NCBI GenBank assembly: GCA_902788175.1 | Contig: CADAJF010000016.1 | Span: 1-46,952, forward strand | From: an uncultured Bacteroidia bacterium | Lineage (GTDB): Bacteria; Bacteroidota; Bacteroidia; Bacteroidales; UBA932 | Length of the DNA: 46,952 nucleotides | Reading direction: 5' to 3' | Part shown: positions 16,066 through 24,135 of the stretch, piece after piece | Numbering within the stretch: the first letter of the stretch is position 1 | Layout of the letters: each line of letters starts with the position of its first letter | Position numbers and translations under genes: made by a program | Notes under the pieces: model-generated | What the model was told of the DNA's origin: nothing | Seen by the model: only the letters and a program-made list of their open reading frames with translations | The model's database searches: none

Positions 16066-16583
16066 AAAAGATTCTCACAGCCCTTCTCGCAGCCTTGCTG
16101 GCGGCTCCGTGCGTCTTCGCGCAGGAGGACGTCTGGGCCCGCGTGAAGGAGGTGAACCTTCCGAAGAAATCTCTTCAGGCCTCGTGGCACCGGGTGTACC
16201 GTTCGCCCCTGCTGGTAGAGGAACTGGTGAGCGAAGGGAAGGTCTGGCTCCGCGAGCCCGGACAGATTCGCTGGGAAACCCTTTCGCCCGTGTCGCGGCT
16301 CACCGTTTACGATGGCACCGAGCCGCGCGGCCGCTTCCGCATGCCCCGGGAGAAGGATTTCAGGATTACCGTGTTGGAAGGGGAGGAGTACATTGTTCGC
16401 CTGGACCCTGTTCGCAAGGACCTGGAGCAGCTGGTGGGGCAGATTACCCTTCACGTAAACCGTGAAAACTACCGGGTTCTGTACGTGACGGTCAAAACAC
16501 CGGATGGCGCCTGGTCGCGCATAGACTTTTCCTCCGTAGTGCTGGAGAAAGACCTTCCGGACCATCTTTTCACCAAGCCCTGA
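16062..16583 (+). CDS. LolA-like periplasmic lipid/lipoprotein carrier
   Basis: The 173-residue product starts with a signal peptide (KKILTALLAALLAAPCVFA, cleavage before QED) and a LolA-like half-barrel: LQASWHRVYRSPLLVEELVSEG, GQIRWETLSPVSRLTVYDG, and the late strands DLEQLVGQITLHVN and SRIDFSSV. LolA-like proteins in aryl polyene clusters are thought to carry the lipid product across the periplasm, parallel to LolA with lipoproteins. The ATG at 16062 overlaps the upstream stop; an upstream in-frame ATG at 16014 lacks a signal peptide and lies in the upstream gene. Neighbouring exporters (MMPL at 17669) fit an export role. Confidence 0.83.
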   Translation: MKKILTALLAALLAAPCVFAQEDVWARVKEVNLPKKSLQASWHRVYRSPLLVEELVSEGKVWLREPGQIRWETLSPVSRLTVYDGTEPRGRFRMPREKDFRITVLEGEEYIVRLDPVRKDLEQLVGQITLHVNRENYRVLYVTVKTPDGAWSRIDFSSVVLEKDLPDHLFTKP

Positions 16584-16587
16584 GTAT

Positions 16588-16902
16588 ATGCTGGAAGGAA
16601 GTCTTTATCAGGTACTTACAAAAGAAGAGGGGTGCGCCACCGTGCGTTTTATCCCGGAGAGCCCTGTCTACGCCGCCCATTTCCCGGGCTTTCCCATCAC
16701 ACCCGGTGTAACGCTGGTCCAGACGGCCCTGGAGCTAATGGGCCGCCGCCTTCGCGCCGCCAAGGACATCAAGTTCCTCAAGCCCGTTCTTCCCGGCGCC
16801 ACTGTCCGTGTGGAATGGACCGTAGAGGAGGACGGCGCAGCCCAGGTGATGCTTTACGGCTCCAACGGCGAGCCCTGTGCCCGGATGCTCATGAGCGTAT
16901 GA
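16588..16902 (+). CDS. FabZ-like hotdog protein with Glu-to-Gln at the active site
   Basis: A 104-residue hotdog protein of the FabZ/3-hydroxyacyl-ACP dehydratase type. His31 lies in AHFPGFPITPGV, the FabZ catalytic His motif. Fourteen residues later, where FabZ has its catalytic Glu, the sequence is Gln45 in TLVQTALEL. It is shorter than FabZ (~145). I believe a Bacteroidetes subfamily shares Gln here, so it may bind acyl-ACP or dehydrate by a different mechanism. It starts four bases after the LolA-like stop and its end overlaps the glycosyltransferase start (ATGA), so it belongs to the operon. Confidence 0.82.
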   Translation: MLEGSLYQVLTKEEGCATVRFIPESPVYAAHFPGFPITPGVTLVQTALELMGRRLRAAKDIKFLKPVLPGATVRVEWTVEEDGAAQVMLYGSNGEPCARMLMSV

Positions 16903-17606
16903 CGGACACCCTGGTGCTCATACCTACTTACAACAACGCCGGAACGTTGGAAAACGTGCTCCGGCGCGCCCTGGCGCAGGGCTTGCCCGTCCTGGTAGTG
17001 GACGACGGCAGCACCGACGCCACGGCCTCCATCCTTTCCTCGATCCCTGAGGTTATAACCATCTGCCATCCGGAAAACCGGGGAAAGGGCAGGGCACTGA
17101 AAACGGGCTTTGAGGAGGCCGGGAGGCTGGGTTACAAGTATGTAGTTACGCTGGACTCCGACGGGCAGCATTTTCCGGAAGATATACCGGCGCTGCTGGC
17201 TGCAGCGGGTGAGCGCACCCTGGTTGTGGGCAGCCGTCCCCAGATGGGGGCCGACGGCGGAGGCAGCTTTGCCAACCGCTTTTCCAATTTCTGGTTCCGG
17301 CTCTACACCTGGATTCCCCTCCCGGACACCCAGACCGGATTCCGGCTCTATCCATTGGAACACTTGCCTTCCCTCAGGCTCCTGAGCGCCCGTTATGAGG
17401 CAGAGCTCACGCTGCTGGTTTTCTCGGCCTGGAAGGGCCTGAGGCTGCAACCTGTTCCGGTGCAGGTGGCCTATCCCGAGGACCGGGTAAGCCATTTCCG
17501 CCCTTTTGCAGACTTTGCCCGCATCTCGCTGCTGAATACCGTCCTGCTGGGGCTGGCCATCATTTACGGCTATCCCCGCATGCTGCTAAAGAAAATCTTT
17601 CCTTAG
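16899..17606 (+). CDS. Family 2 glycosyltransferase
   Basis: The 235-residue protein is a GT-A fold family 2 glycosyltransferase. It opens with LVLIPTYNNAGTL, carries VLVVDDGSTD (~residues 33-42) for nucleotide-sugar binding, HPENRGKGRALKTGF, and the DxD-type metal site YVVTLDSDGQHFPED (~85-99). A C-terminal hydrophobic stretch (LLNTVLLGLAIIYGYPRML) may bind the membrane, similar to dolichol-phosphate-mannose-synthase-like enzymes. Aryl polyene clusters often include a GT2, sometimes fused to an acyltransferase. It may glycosylate the lipid product or a polyprenyl carrier. I use the ATG at 16899, which overlaps the previous stop; a longer in-frame ORF from 16632 runs through the hotdog gene in another frame and is an artefact. 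Confidence 0.88.
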   Translation: MTDTLVLIPTYNNAGTLENVLRRALAQGLPVLVVDDGSTDATASILSSIPEVITICHPENRGKGRALKTGFEEAGRLGYKYVVTLDSDGQHFPEDIPALLAAAGERTLVVGSRPQMGADGGGSFANRFSNFWFRLYTWIPLPDTQTGFRLYPLEHLPSLRLLSARYEAELTLLVFSAWKGLRLQPVPVQVAYPEDRVSHFRPFADFARISLLNTVLLGLAIIYGYPRMLLKKIFP

Positions 17607-17646
17607 CTTTTTCCCCCTGAAACAGCGGTCATTCGAATATTATTCG

Positions 17647-17654
17647 TATATTTG
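17647..17654 (+). promoter_or_regulatory. Possible -7 element before the MMPL-acyltransferase gene
   Basis: TATATTTG at 17647-17654 in an AT-rich 62-base gap matches TAnnTTTG, but no -33 TTTG sits at the expected distance and the leader to the GTG start would be very short. Tentative. Confidence 0.4.
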
Positions 17655-17668
17655 TTAATTATAGCGAA

Positions 17669-20600
17669 GTGACCGTGAAACAATTTATCCTCCATATCCA
17701 TGACTGGCTCTGCGCCCGAAAAGGAATGGCTGCGACAGTGCTCTGTACTGTCCTGATTCTGTGTCTTTTGAGTGCCCTGCGGCTTCATCTGGAGGAGGAT
17801 ATATCGGCCTTCCTTCCGGAGGAGCAGCAAGAGGAACTTTCCCGTTCCGGTGGGCAGGAGCAGTTCGCGGTACTGTTTCGCGGCGGCACGCTCCAGGAGC
17901 GCTTGGATGCCATGTTCGCCTTCGAGGAAGCCTGGAACGAGGCCTGCGAAGACATTCCCGTCCAGGCCCAGGCCAGCGAACAGGAGGTGCTGGGGGTGCT
18001 GGATTTCCTGACAAGCAGCTGGCCCTATTTCCTGCAGGAAGAGGATTACGTCCGCATGGACTCCCTGCTTGCCCTACCGGAATACCTGCCGAGGCGGCTT
18101 TCACAAATCAAGGCGTCCCTTTACAGCGGGAATGCCCTCCAGACGCGCTATTTCAGGGCAGACCCCCTGGACCTTTTAAGCCCTGTCCTGGGCCGCCTGC
18201 AAAAGGCCCAGCCGGAAAACCGCCTGGAGGAAGGCTGTCTCTTTACCCCGGACGGGGACACGGGCATCGTCTTCTTCTCCTCTCCTTACGGCGGCAGCGA
18301 AAGCGGGGCCAATGCCTCGGTGGTGCAGACGCTCACCCAGGTGAAGGAGGCGCTGGGAGAGGCTTTCCCCCAGGTCCAGATCAGTTCTACCGGCGGCCCG
18401 GAAGTAGCCGTGGAGAATGCCCGCCGCATCAAAAGGGACTCTTTCCTGTCCCTGGCCATCGCCGCCCTGCTTATCTGCCTGGTTCTCTGGTTCAGTTATA
18501 AACGCGTGGCCGATGTACTCTGGATCCTCCTTTCCATTGCCGCTGGGGCGCTTTTCGCCCTGGGTATAGTGGGGCTGTTCAAATCCAGCCTCAGCCTGAT
18601 TGTACTGGGGATTGGCTGCACCGTTATCGGCATTGCCGTCAATTATCCGCTGCATTACGTCGATCATCTCAAATACCAGCCGGACAAGCGCAGGGCTCTG
18701 CTGGAGCAGGTGAATCCGCTGCTGGTGGGCAATATCACCACCGTGGGCGCCTTCCTGGGGCTGCTCCTGATGAAGGCGCAGGCGCTGCGGGATTTCGGGC
18801 TCATCGGCGCCCTGATGCTGGTGGGAACCATTCTTTTCGTCCTTTTCTTCCTGCCGGTCTTTGTTCCGCCGGCAAGCCGGGAAAGAAATACCCTCAAGCT
18901 GGACCTGGACCGCTATCTCCCGCAGGGAAAGCGTCCCGGCCGCCTTTTATTCCTGCTTTTTCTGCTCTTTACCGTCGTGTTCTTTTTCACGGGACGGAAG
19001 GTGGGCTTTGACACCAACCTTCACCATATCAACTACATGACCAGTGAACAGGAGGAGGGTTTTGCACTGCTGGAGAGCCTGCGGCCGGATGCATCGGCCT
19101 TCCCGCTTCCTTCTGCCCAGGAGCAGCAGGAACGGCTTAGGCGCTGGGAGGCTTTTGTCCAGGCGCATCCTTCCCTGGGAGAGGAGCTGGGCGCTTCCGC
19201 CGCCGCGCAGGGCTTTACCCCGGCTGCCTTTGAGCCTTTTCAGGCGTGCCTTGCCAAGACATGGGAACCGCAGGAGCGGGCCTTTTTTGCCCCTGTGGAC
19301 TTTGCGCCGGACAGCTCCGCAGCGCAGGCGCTGGTGGGTTCACTCTCTTCGGATTTCGATACCATCGGCCTGGTGTGCGGGCTCATAGTCTTTGTCTTTC
19401 TTTGCCTGAGTTTTGGCTCGCTGGAACTCTCGCTCCTTGCTTTCCTGCCCCTTGCCGTAAGTTGGATCTGGATCCAGGGTATCATGGGCCTGACGGGCCT
19501 GCAGTTCAATATTGTCAATGTAATTCTGGCCACCTTCATCTTCGGAATGGGGGACGACTACAGCATCTTCATCACCGAGGGACTGCTGTATGAACGGGCT
19601 ACGGGGCGCAAGATCCTGCACTCCTACAAGAATGCGGTGGTCCTCAGTGCGCTGATCATGTTCGTGGGCATAGGGGTGCTGGCTTTTGCCGCGCATCCTG
19701 CGCTGCGCTCGCTGGGCCTTGTTACGGTGATCGGCATGATAACCGTGGTGGCGCTGGCTTATTACCTGCCTCCCCTTGTCTTCCGCTGGCTCACTACCCG
19801 GCGCGGGGAGGAGCGGAAAGCCCCGCTTACGCTCACGGGCGGGCTCAGGACGCTGTTTATCGGCCTGATGATGGTGCTGTGGATGACGCTGCTCTCCCTT
19901 GTTACTCTTTTTGTTCCCAAGGGGCTCTTTTTCCATAAGATCATCCGCCGCGTGGCTTCCTGGGCCATCCGCTGCGTGCCCGGCTGCCGCTATACGCTGC
20001 TCAATCCCCACGGGGAGGATTTCTCGAAGCCTGCCGTGTATGTCTGCAATCACCAGAGCCACCTGGACGTACTGGCCCTGATTGCCCTGCAGCCCAAGCT
20101 CATATTCATGACCAACGACTGGGTATGGAAGTTCCCCTTCTACGGGGCTGTCATCCGCAAGGCAGGCTATTTCCCGGCCTCCTGGGGGCTTTCCAAAAAC
20201 AGCGCGCATGTGCGTAAACTGGTGGCCGAGGGCTATTCCCTGGTCATTTTCCCGGAAGGGACGCGTTCTTTGGACGGGAAGATCCAGCGCTTCCACCGCG
20301 GGGCTTTCCTCACTGCCCAGGAACTGGGCCTGGATGTGCTGCCGCTGTGCCTTCACGGTTTTCACCATGCACTACCCAAACACGACTTCCTCCTGCGCCC
20401 GGCCGGCCTTTCGCTGGAAATAGGGCAGCGCGTGCAGGTGGAAGGGGAGATTGCCGCTTTTACCCGGGAGATGCGCCACCGTTACGTGGACTGGTACGCC
20501 TCCATTTGCCGGGAAAGGGAAACGGCCGCTTACCTGGCCCCCCTTGTGCGCCTGGAGTATCTGTACAAGGGGCACGACGCCCAGGCCGAATGCCGCCGCA

Positions 20601-20806
20601 CGCTGCGAAAGGAAGTTTTTGCGCGGATCGATGCCCTGGAAGGCTCTTCGCTTGAGCTCCGGGAAGCCGGTTGCGGCGTAGAGGCGCTGCTGACGGCCCT
20701 TGTGCATCCCCAAATGCAAATTACGGCCCATGAGGCCGATGAAGACAAGTACCTGACAGCCACCCGCTGCCGAGTGCCGGATAATTTAGTTTATGTCCAT
20801 GATTAG
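17669..20806 (+). CDS. MMPL/RND exporter fused to PlsC-type acyltransferase and a methyltransferase-like tail
   Basis: A 1045-residue inner-membrane fusion. Residues ~1-760 are an RND/MMPL-type exporter: an N-terminal helix, a periplasmic domain, five membrane helices with GIAVNYPLHYVDH, a second helix and periplasmic domain, then FIFGMGDDYSIFITEG with the conserved Asp pair of the proton relay. Residues ~775-970 are a 1-acylglycerol-3-phosphate-type acyltransferase: NHQSHLDVLAL (HX4D) and FPEGTRSLDG. The last ~85 residues end with LELREAGCGVEALLTALVHP and ITAHEADEDKYLTATRCRVP, reading like a shortened SAM-methyltransferase Rossmann start. The start is GTG at 17669 or 17675. In aryl polyene clusters an MMPL exporter and acyltransferase are separate or fused components of lipid export. 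It overlaps the hydrolase gene by 14 bases. Confidence 0.88.
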   Translation: MTVKQFILHIHDWLCARKGMAATVLCTVLILCLLSALRLHLEEDISAFLPEEQQEELSRSGGQEQFAVLFRGGTLQERLDAMFAFEEAWNEACEDIPVQAQASEQEVLGVLDFLTSSWPYFLQEEDYVRMDSLLALPEYLPRRLSQIKASLYSGNALQTRYFRADPLDLLSPVLGRLQKAQPENRLEEGCLFTPDGDTGIVFFSSPYGGSESGANASVVQTLTQVKEALGEAFPQVQISSTGGPEVAVENARRIKRDSFLSLAIAALLICLVLWFSYKRVADVLWILLSIAAGALFALGIVGLFKSSLSLIVLGIGCTVIGIAVNYPLHYVDHLKYQPDKRRALLEQVNPLLVGNITTVGAFLGLLLMKAQALRDFGLIGALMLVGTILFVLFFLPVFVPPASRERNTLKLDLDRYLPQGKRPGRLLFLLFLLFTVVFFFTGRKVGFDTNLHHINYMTSEQEEGFALLESLRPDASAFPLPSAQEQQERLRRWEAFVQAHPSLGEELGASAAAQGFTPAAFEPFQACLAKTWEPQERAFFAPVDFAPDSSAAQALVGSLSSDFDTIGLVCGLIVFVFLCLSFGSLELSLLAFLPLAVSWIWIQGIMGLTGLQFNIVNVILATFIFGMGDDYSIFITEGLLYERATGRKILHSYKNAVVLSALIMFVGIGVLAFAAHPALRSLGLVTVIGMITVVALAYYLPPLVFRWLTTRRGEERKAPLTLTGGLRTLFIGLMMVLWMTLLSLVTLFVPKGLFFHKIIRRVASWAIRCVPGCRYTLLNPHGEDFSKPAVYVCNHQSHLDVLALIALQPKLIFMTNDWVWKFPFYGAVIRKAGYFPASWGLSKNSAHVRKLVAEGYSLVIFPEGTRSLDGKIQRFHRGAFLTAQELGLDVLPLCLHGFHHALPKHDFLLRPAGLSLEIGQRVQVEGEIAAFTREMRHRYVDWYASICRERETAAYLAPLVRLEYLYKGHDAQAECRRTLRKEVFARIDALEGSSLELREAGCGVEALLTALVHPQMQITAHEADEDKYLTATRCRVPDNLVYVHD

Positions 20807-21668
20807 AAGCGTTTGCATAAGCCTGCTGTGCCTGCTGTGCTTTTGCGCCCAGGCCCAGGAGAAGATTTGGGAGGGAACAGCCTGCCGAAGCAAGCAGGTG
20901 ACCCTGACCGGATACCTGCCTGAAGGGGAGCCCAAGGCAGTGGTGGTGGTGTGCCCCGGCGGCAGCTACCATTGGCTAGACCATGAAAAGGAGGGCACCA
21001 AGGTGGCCCGCTGGCTGGCGCAGGAAGGCTATGCGGCCTATGTCCTGCAATACCGTACGGCGGGCGTGCTGGAATACCTTACCAAGTACCGGAGCGTGGT
21101 CCGGGGTTACAGGCACCCGGACATGATCTGTGACCTGCAGCGCTCCATCCAACTGCTCAGGGAACGCTATTCCTGCCCGCTGGGCGTGATGGGGTTCAGC
21201 GCCGGAGGACACCTGGCGGTGATGGCCGGGGAGTTTTATCAGACCAATTTCCTGGAGCGCTATGGCATAGAGCCGGAGGTTTTCCTGCGCCCGGATTTTG
21301 TAGCGGCCATCTACCCGGTGGTCACCCTTGCCGAGGAACGTTATGTCCACCGCCGCTCCCGCCTGGGACTGCTGGGGGAATGGAGGCAGGGAAAGCAGCA
21401 GATGCGGGATTCCCTCTCGCTGGAAAAGCACGTGGGGGCGCATATGCCGCCGGTTTTCCTCCTGAACTGCACGGATGACCCCCTGGTGGATTACCACAAT
21501 TCCGTCCTGCTGGACTCGGCCCTGGGTGCCATGCGTATTCCGCATCTGTACGTTCAGATGGAAAACGGAGGGCACGGTTTTGGCGCGGACTCTACCCGCA
21601 TGCAGCCCGGCACAACGGATACTTGGCAGGAGAGGTTTATGGACTGGTTACTTAATATGTCTTTTTAG
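20793..21668 (+). CDS. Secreted alpha/beta hydrolase (esterase/lipase-like)
   Basis: The 291-residue product has a signal peptide (~1-21, ending CAQAQ) and an alpha/beta hydrolase fold. The oxyanion-hole motif is VVCPGGSYHWLDHEKEG, the nucleophile is Ser136 in GFSAGGH, the acid is probably Asp in NCTDDPLVDY, and the catalytic His is in MENGGHGFG. This is the layout of the BD-FAE/acetyl-esterase group. Located after the exporter in the operon, it may trim or transfer acyl groups in the periplasm; the actual substrate is unknown. The ATG at 20793 starts inside the MMPL gene; a second ATG two codons on is equally usable. Confidence 0.86.
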   Translation: MSMIRSVCISLLCLLCFCAQAQEKIWEGTACRSKQVTLTGYLPEGEPKAVVVVCPGGSYHWLDHEKEGTKVARWLAQEGYAAYVLQYRTAGVLEYLTKYRSVVRGYRHPDMICDLQRSIQLLRERYSCPLGVMGFSAGGHLAVMAGEFYQTNFLERYGIEPEVFLRPDFVAAIYPVVTLAEERYVHRRSRLGLLGEWRQGKQQMRDSLSLEKHVGAHMPPVFLLNCTDDPLVDYHNSVLLDSALGAMRIPHLYVQMENGGHGFGADSTRMQPGTTDTWQERFMDWLLNMSF

Positions 21669-21673
21669 AGATC

Positions 21674-23005
21674 ATGGATATAGAATTCAAGAAAGCGGAA
21701 GAAATCAAAGCCTTCCAGGAAGGCCTTCTGCAGGAAAACCTAAGGTATCTCCAGGAACATTCCCGCTATTACCAGCGGATGTTCGAGAAGTACCATATCC
21801 GGCTGGAGCGCATCCGCACCATCGAGGATCTGCAGCAGATTCCCTTCACCCAGAAAAAGGACCTGCAGCTTTTCAACGAGGAGTTCCTTTGCTGCCCCAA
21901 GGAGAAGATTGTGGACTATGTGACCACTTCCGGCACCCTGGGAGACCCTGTTACCTTCGGCTGTACGGACAAGGACCTTCAGCGCCTGGCGTACAATGAG
22001 AAAAAGAGTTTTGCGTGCGCGGGTTTGAAGCCCGGGGACATTGTGCAGCTGATGACCACCCTGGACAAGCGCTTCATGGCCGGCCTGGCCTATTTCCTGG
22101 GTATCCGGGAGCTGGGCGCCAGCATTATCCGCGTAGGAAACGGCATTCCGGAGCTTCAGTGGGACACCATTCTGCGCCTTAAGCCGGACACCATCATGTG
22201 CGTGCCCTCCTTCATCCTGCGCCTGATCCAGTACGCAGAGGAGCACGGCATTGACTACCGGAACTCTTCCGTGAGGCGGATTATCGGCATCGGGGAAGGG
22301 CTTCGGGAGCAGGATTTCAGCCTGAACCTTCTGGGCCGGCGCATCAAGGAAAAATGGGACGTGGATCTTTTTGCCACCTACAGTTCCACGGAGATGGGCG
22401 CCACTTTCTCGGAATGCCCCCACGGCTGCGGCGGGCACGTGCATCCGGAGCTGATCATCGTGGAGATTATCGGCGAGAATGACCTTCCTGTCCCCGACGG
22501 GGAAGTAGGGGAGGTGGTGATTACCACCCTGGGTGTGGAAGGGATGCCGCTGCTGCGCTTCCGGACCGGGGACATGGCCGCCAAGATTGTAAAGCAGTGC
22601 GCCTGCGGCCGCCACAGTTACAGGCTTACGCCGCTGGTGGGCCGCAAGAACAATATGATCAAGCTCAAGGGCACCACCCTGTATCCGCCGGCGGTGAACG
22701 ACGTCTTGGACAACACGCCTTATGTAGAAAACTACGTGGTGGTGGTCCAGGACAGCGATGCCGGCACCGACGACGTGGTGGTGCGGCTGGGCCTCAAGTA
22801 CCAGCCGGACTTTGATCCCGTGAAAGACCTCAAGGACCGCTTCCGCTCGCGTATCCGCGTTGCACCGCGCATCGAGATTCTCCCCGTTTCGGAAGTGGCT
22901 GCCATCAACTACCCTGCAAAAAGCAGAAAACCAGTCAAATTCATTGATGAACGTCGATCAAACTTAAGAGGCTCCGGTGGGAGTAAACTTGATGTCATTT
23001 TATAA
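21674..23005 (+). CDS. AMP-forming acyl/aryl ligase, phenylacetate-CoA-ligase-like
   Basis: The 443-residue protein is an ANL-family adenylating enzyme of the phenylacetate-CoA ligase type. The P-loop is DYVTTSGTLGDPVTFG (~residues 75-90), with YSSTEMGATFSECPHG (~235-250), a core adenylation motif, LLRFRTGDMA with the ribose-binding Asp, and RKNNMIKLKGTTLYPPAV leading into the small C-terminal domain. A cysteine pair in KQCACGRHSYRL resembles the usual extra loop. It probably activates an aromatic or fatty acid as acyl-AMP for loading on ACP or CoA, supplying the starter unit of the cluster. Six bases separate it from the hydrolase and 11 from the next acyltransferase, so it belongs to the same operon. 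Confidence 0.88.
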   Translation: MDIEFKKAEEIKAFQEGLLQENLRYLQEHSRYYQRMFEKYHIRLERIRTIEDLQQIPFTQKKDLQLFNEEFLCCPKEKIVDYVTTSGTLGDPVTFGCTDKDLQRLAYNEKKSFACAGLKPGDIVQLMTTLDKRFMAGLAYFLGIRELGASIIRVGNGIPELQWDTILRLKPDTIMCVPSFILRLIQYAEEHGIDYRNSSVRRIIGIGEGLREQDFSLNLLGRRIKEKWDVDLFATYSSTEMGATFSECPHGCGGHVHPELIIVEIIGENDLPVPDGEVGEVVITTLGVEGMPLLRFRTGDMAAKIVKQCACGRHSYRLTPLVGRKNNMIKLKGTTLYPPAVNDVLDNTPYVENYVVVVQDSDAGTDDVVVRLGLKYQPDFDPVKDLKDRFRSRIRVAPRIEILPVSEVAAINYPAKSRKPVKFIDERRSNLRGSGGSKLDVIL

Positions 23006-23016
23006 AACATATTCAT

Positions 23017-24123
23017 ATGTTTGACGATATACGACCGTTTACCGATGCTGAGATTCCTGCTGCGATGCAGCGGATAGTGTCGGACAAATACTTTGTGCTG
23101 GTTTGCCAGTTCCTTTTCCCGGAAACGCCGGTGCAGGAGATTGCAGCCCTGCTGGGCAGCTGCCGCACGGTGGAGGATTTCCAGAAGCGTTTCATGTACA
23201 AGGCCATCTATTCGGTAGTGAACAAAACCACTGCTGGCCTCAGCGTGAGCGGCATGGAGCGCCTGGACCCCTCCAAGCGCTACCTTTTTGTTTCCAACCA
23301 CCGGGACATCATGCTGGATGCCGCCTTCCTGCAGGTGCTGCTCTTCGATGCCGGGCTCAGGACCTCGGAAATCACCTTCGGCGCCAACCTTATGCAGGGA
23401 CAGATGGTCATCGATGTGGGCAAGTCCAACAAGATGTTCCGGATAGAGCGGCCCACTACGGTTTCATCGGCCCGCGATTTCCTGAAAAAGAGCCAGTACG
23501 TCTCCGAATATATCCGTTACGCTATCTGTGAGAAAGGGGAAAGCGTTTGGATTGCCCAGCGCAACGGCCGCACCAAGGACGGGCTGGACGCTACAGACCA
23601 GGGCATCATCAAGATGTTCGGCTTGAGCGGCGGCGAAGACCACGTGGAAGCCCTTGCGCAGTTGAATATCGCCCCCCTTTCCATCTCCTACGAATGGGAG
23701 CCCTGCGACGAGCTGAAGGCACTGGAACTCTATGCCAAAGCCTCCGGGCAGCCCTATATCAAAAAGCCCGGAGAGGACTTCAACAGCATTCTTTCCGGTA
23801 TCGTGCAGCCCAAGGGAAGGGTGCACCTGAGCGTTTGCGAGCCCATCGCCCGCGAGGAACTGGAGGCCCTGCGTGAGCTGCCTACAGGTCTTTTCAACCG
23901 CGAGGTAGCGGCCTTGCTGGACAGGCGCATCCTGGGGGCTTACCGCCTCTATCCCAACAACTACATAGCCGCAGACCTTCTCTCCGGAAAACGTGAGCAC
24001 AGCTACTCAGACCAGGAAAGGGATGCCTTTGTGGCTCATATAGAGGAGATTATAGCCAAAGACTACCCGCAGGAGCTGCGCTCCATCCTGCTTCATATCT
24101 ACGCGAATCCCGTTATACGATAA
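23017..24123 (+). CDS. Glycerolipid-type acyltransferase (PlsC/PlsB superfamily)
   Basis: The 368-residue protein carries the acyltransferase HX4D motif in VSNHRDIMLDAAFL (~residues 91-104) and a later WIAQRNGRTKDGLDATDQG, a PlsB/DHAPAT-like block III, so it should transfer an acyl chain to a glycerol phosphate-like or other hydroxyl acceptor. Similar ~370-residue proteins annotated as 1-acyl-sn-glycerol-3-phosphate acyltransferases are widespread in Bacteroidales. A long C-terminal domain (~250-368) has no motif I recognise. It may be a housekeeping lipid gene attached to the end of the cluster. It is followed by the nucleoside kinase gene after 12 bases. Confidence 0.84.
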   Translation: MFDDIRPFTDAEIPAAMQRIVSDKYFVLVCQFLFPETPVQEIAALLGSCRTVEDFQKRFMYKAIYSVVNKTTAGLSVSGMERLDPSKRYLFVSNHRDIMLDAAFLQVLLFDAGLRTSEITFGANLMQGQMVIDVGKSNKMFRIERPTTVSSARDFLKKSQYVSEYIRYAICEKGESVWIAQRNGRTKDGLDATDQGIIKMFGLSGGEDHVEALAQLNIAPLSISYEWEPCDELKALELYAKASGQPYIKKPGEDFNSILSGIVQPKGRVHLSVCEPIAREELEALRELPTGLFNREVAALLDRRILGAYRLYPNNYIAADLLSGKREHSYSDQERDAFVAHIEEIIAKDYPQELRSILLHIYANPVIR

Positions 24124-24135
24124 AACACTACAGCC

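Noticed and set aside
16632-16898. N-terminal extension of the glycosyltransferase from 16632
   Set aside because: This stretch is the hotdog gene in another frame; the GT2 fold starts at the ATG at 16899 and overlaps the previous stop as in the rest of the operon.
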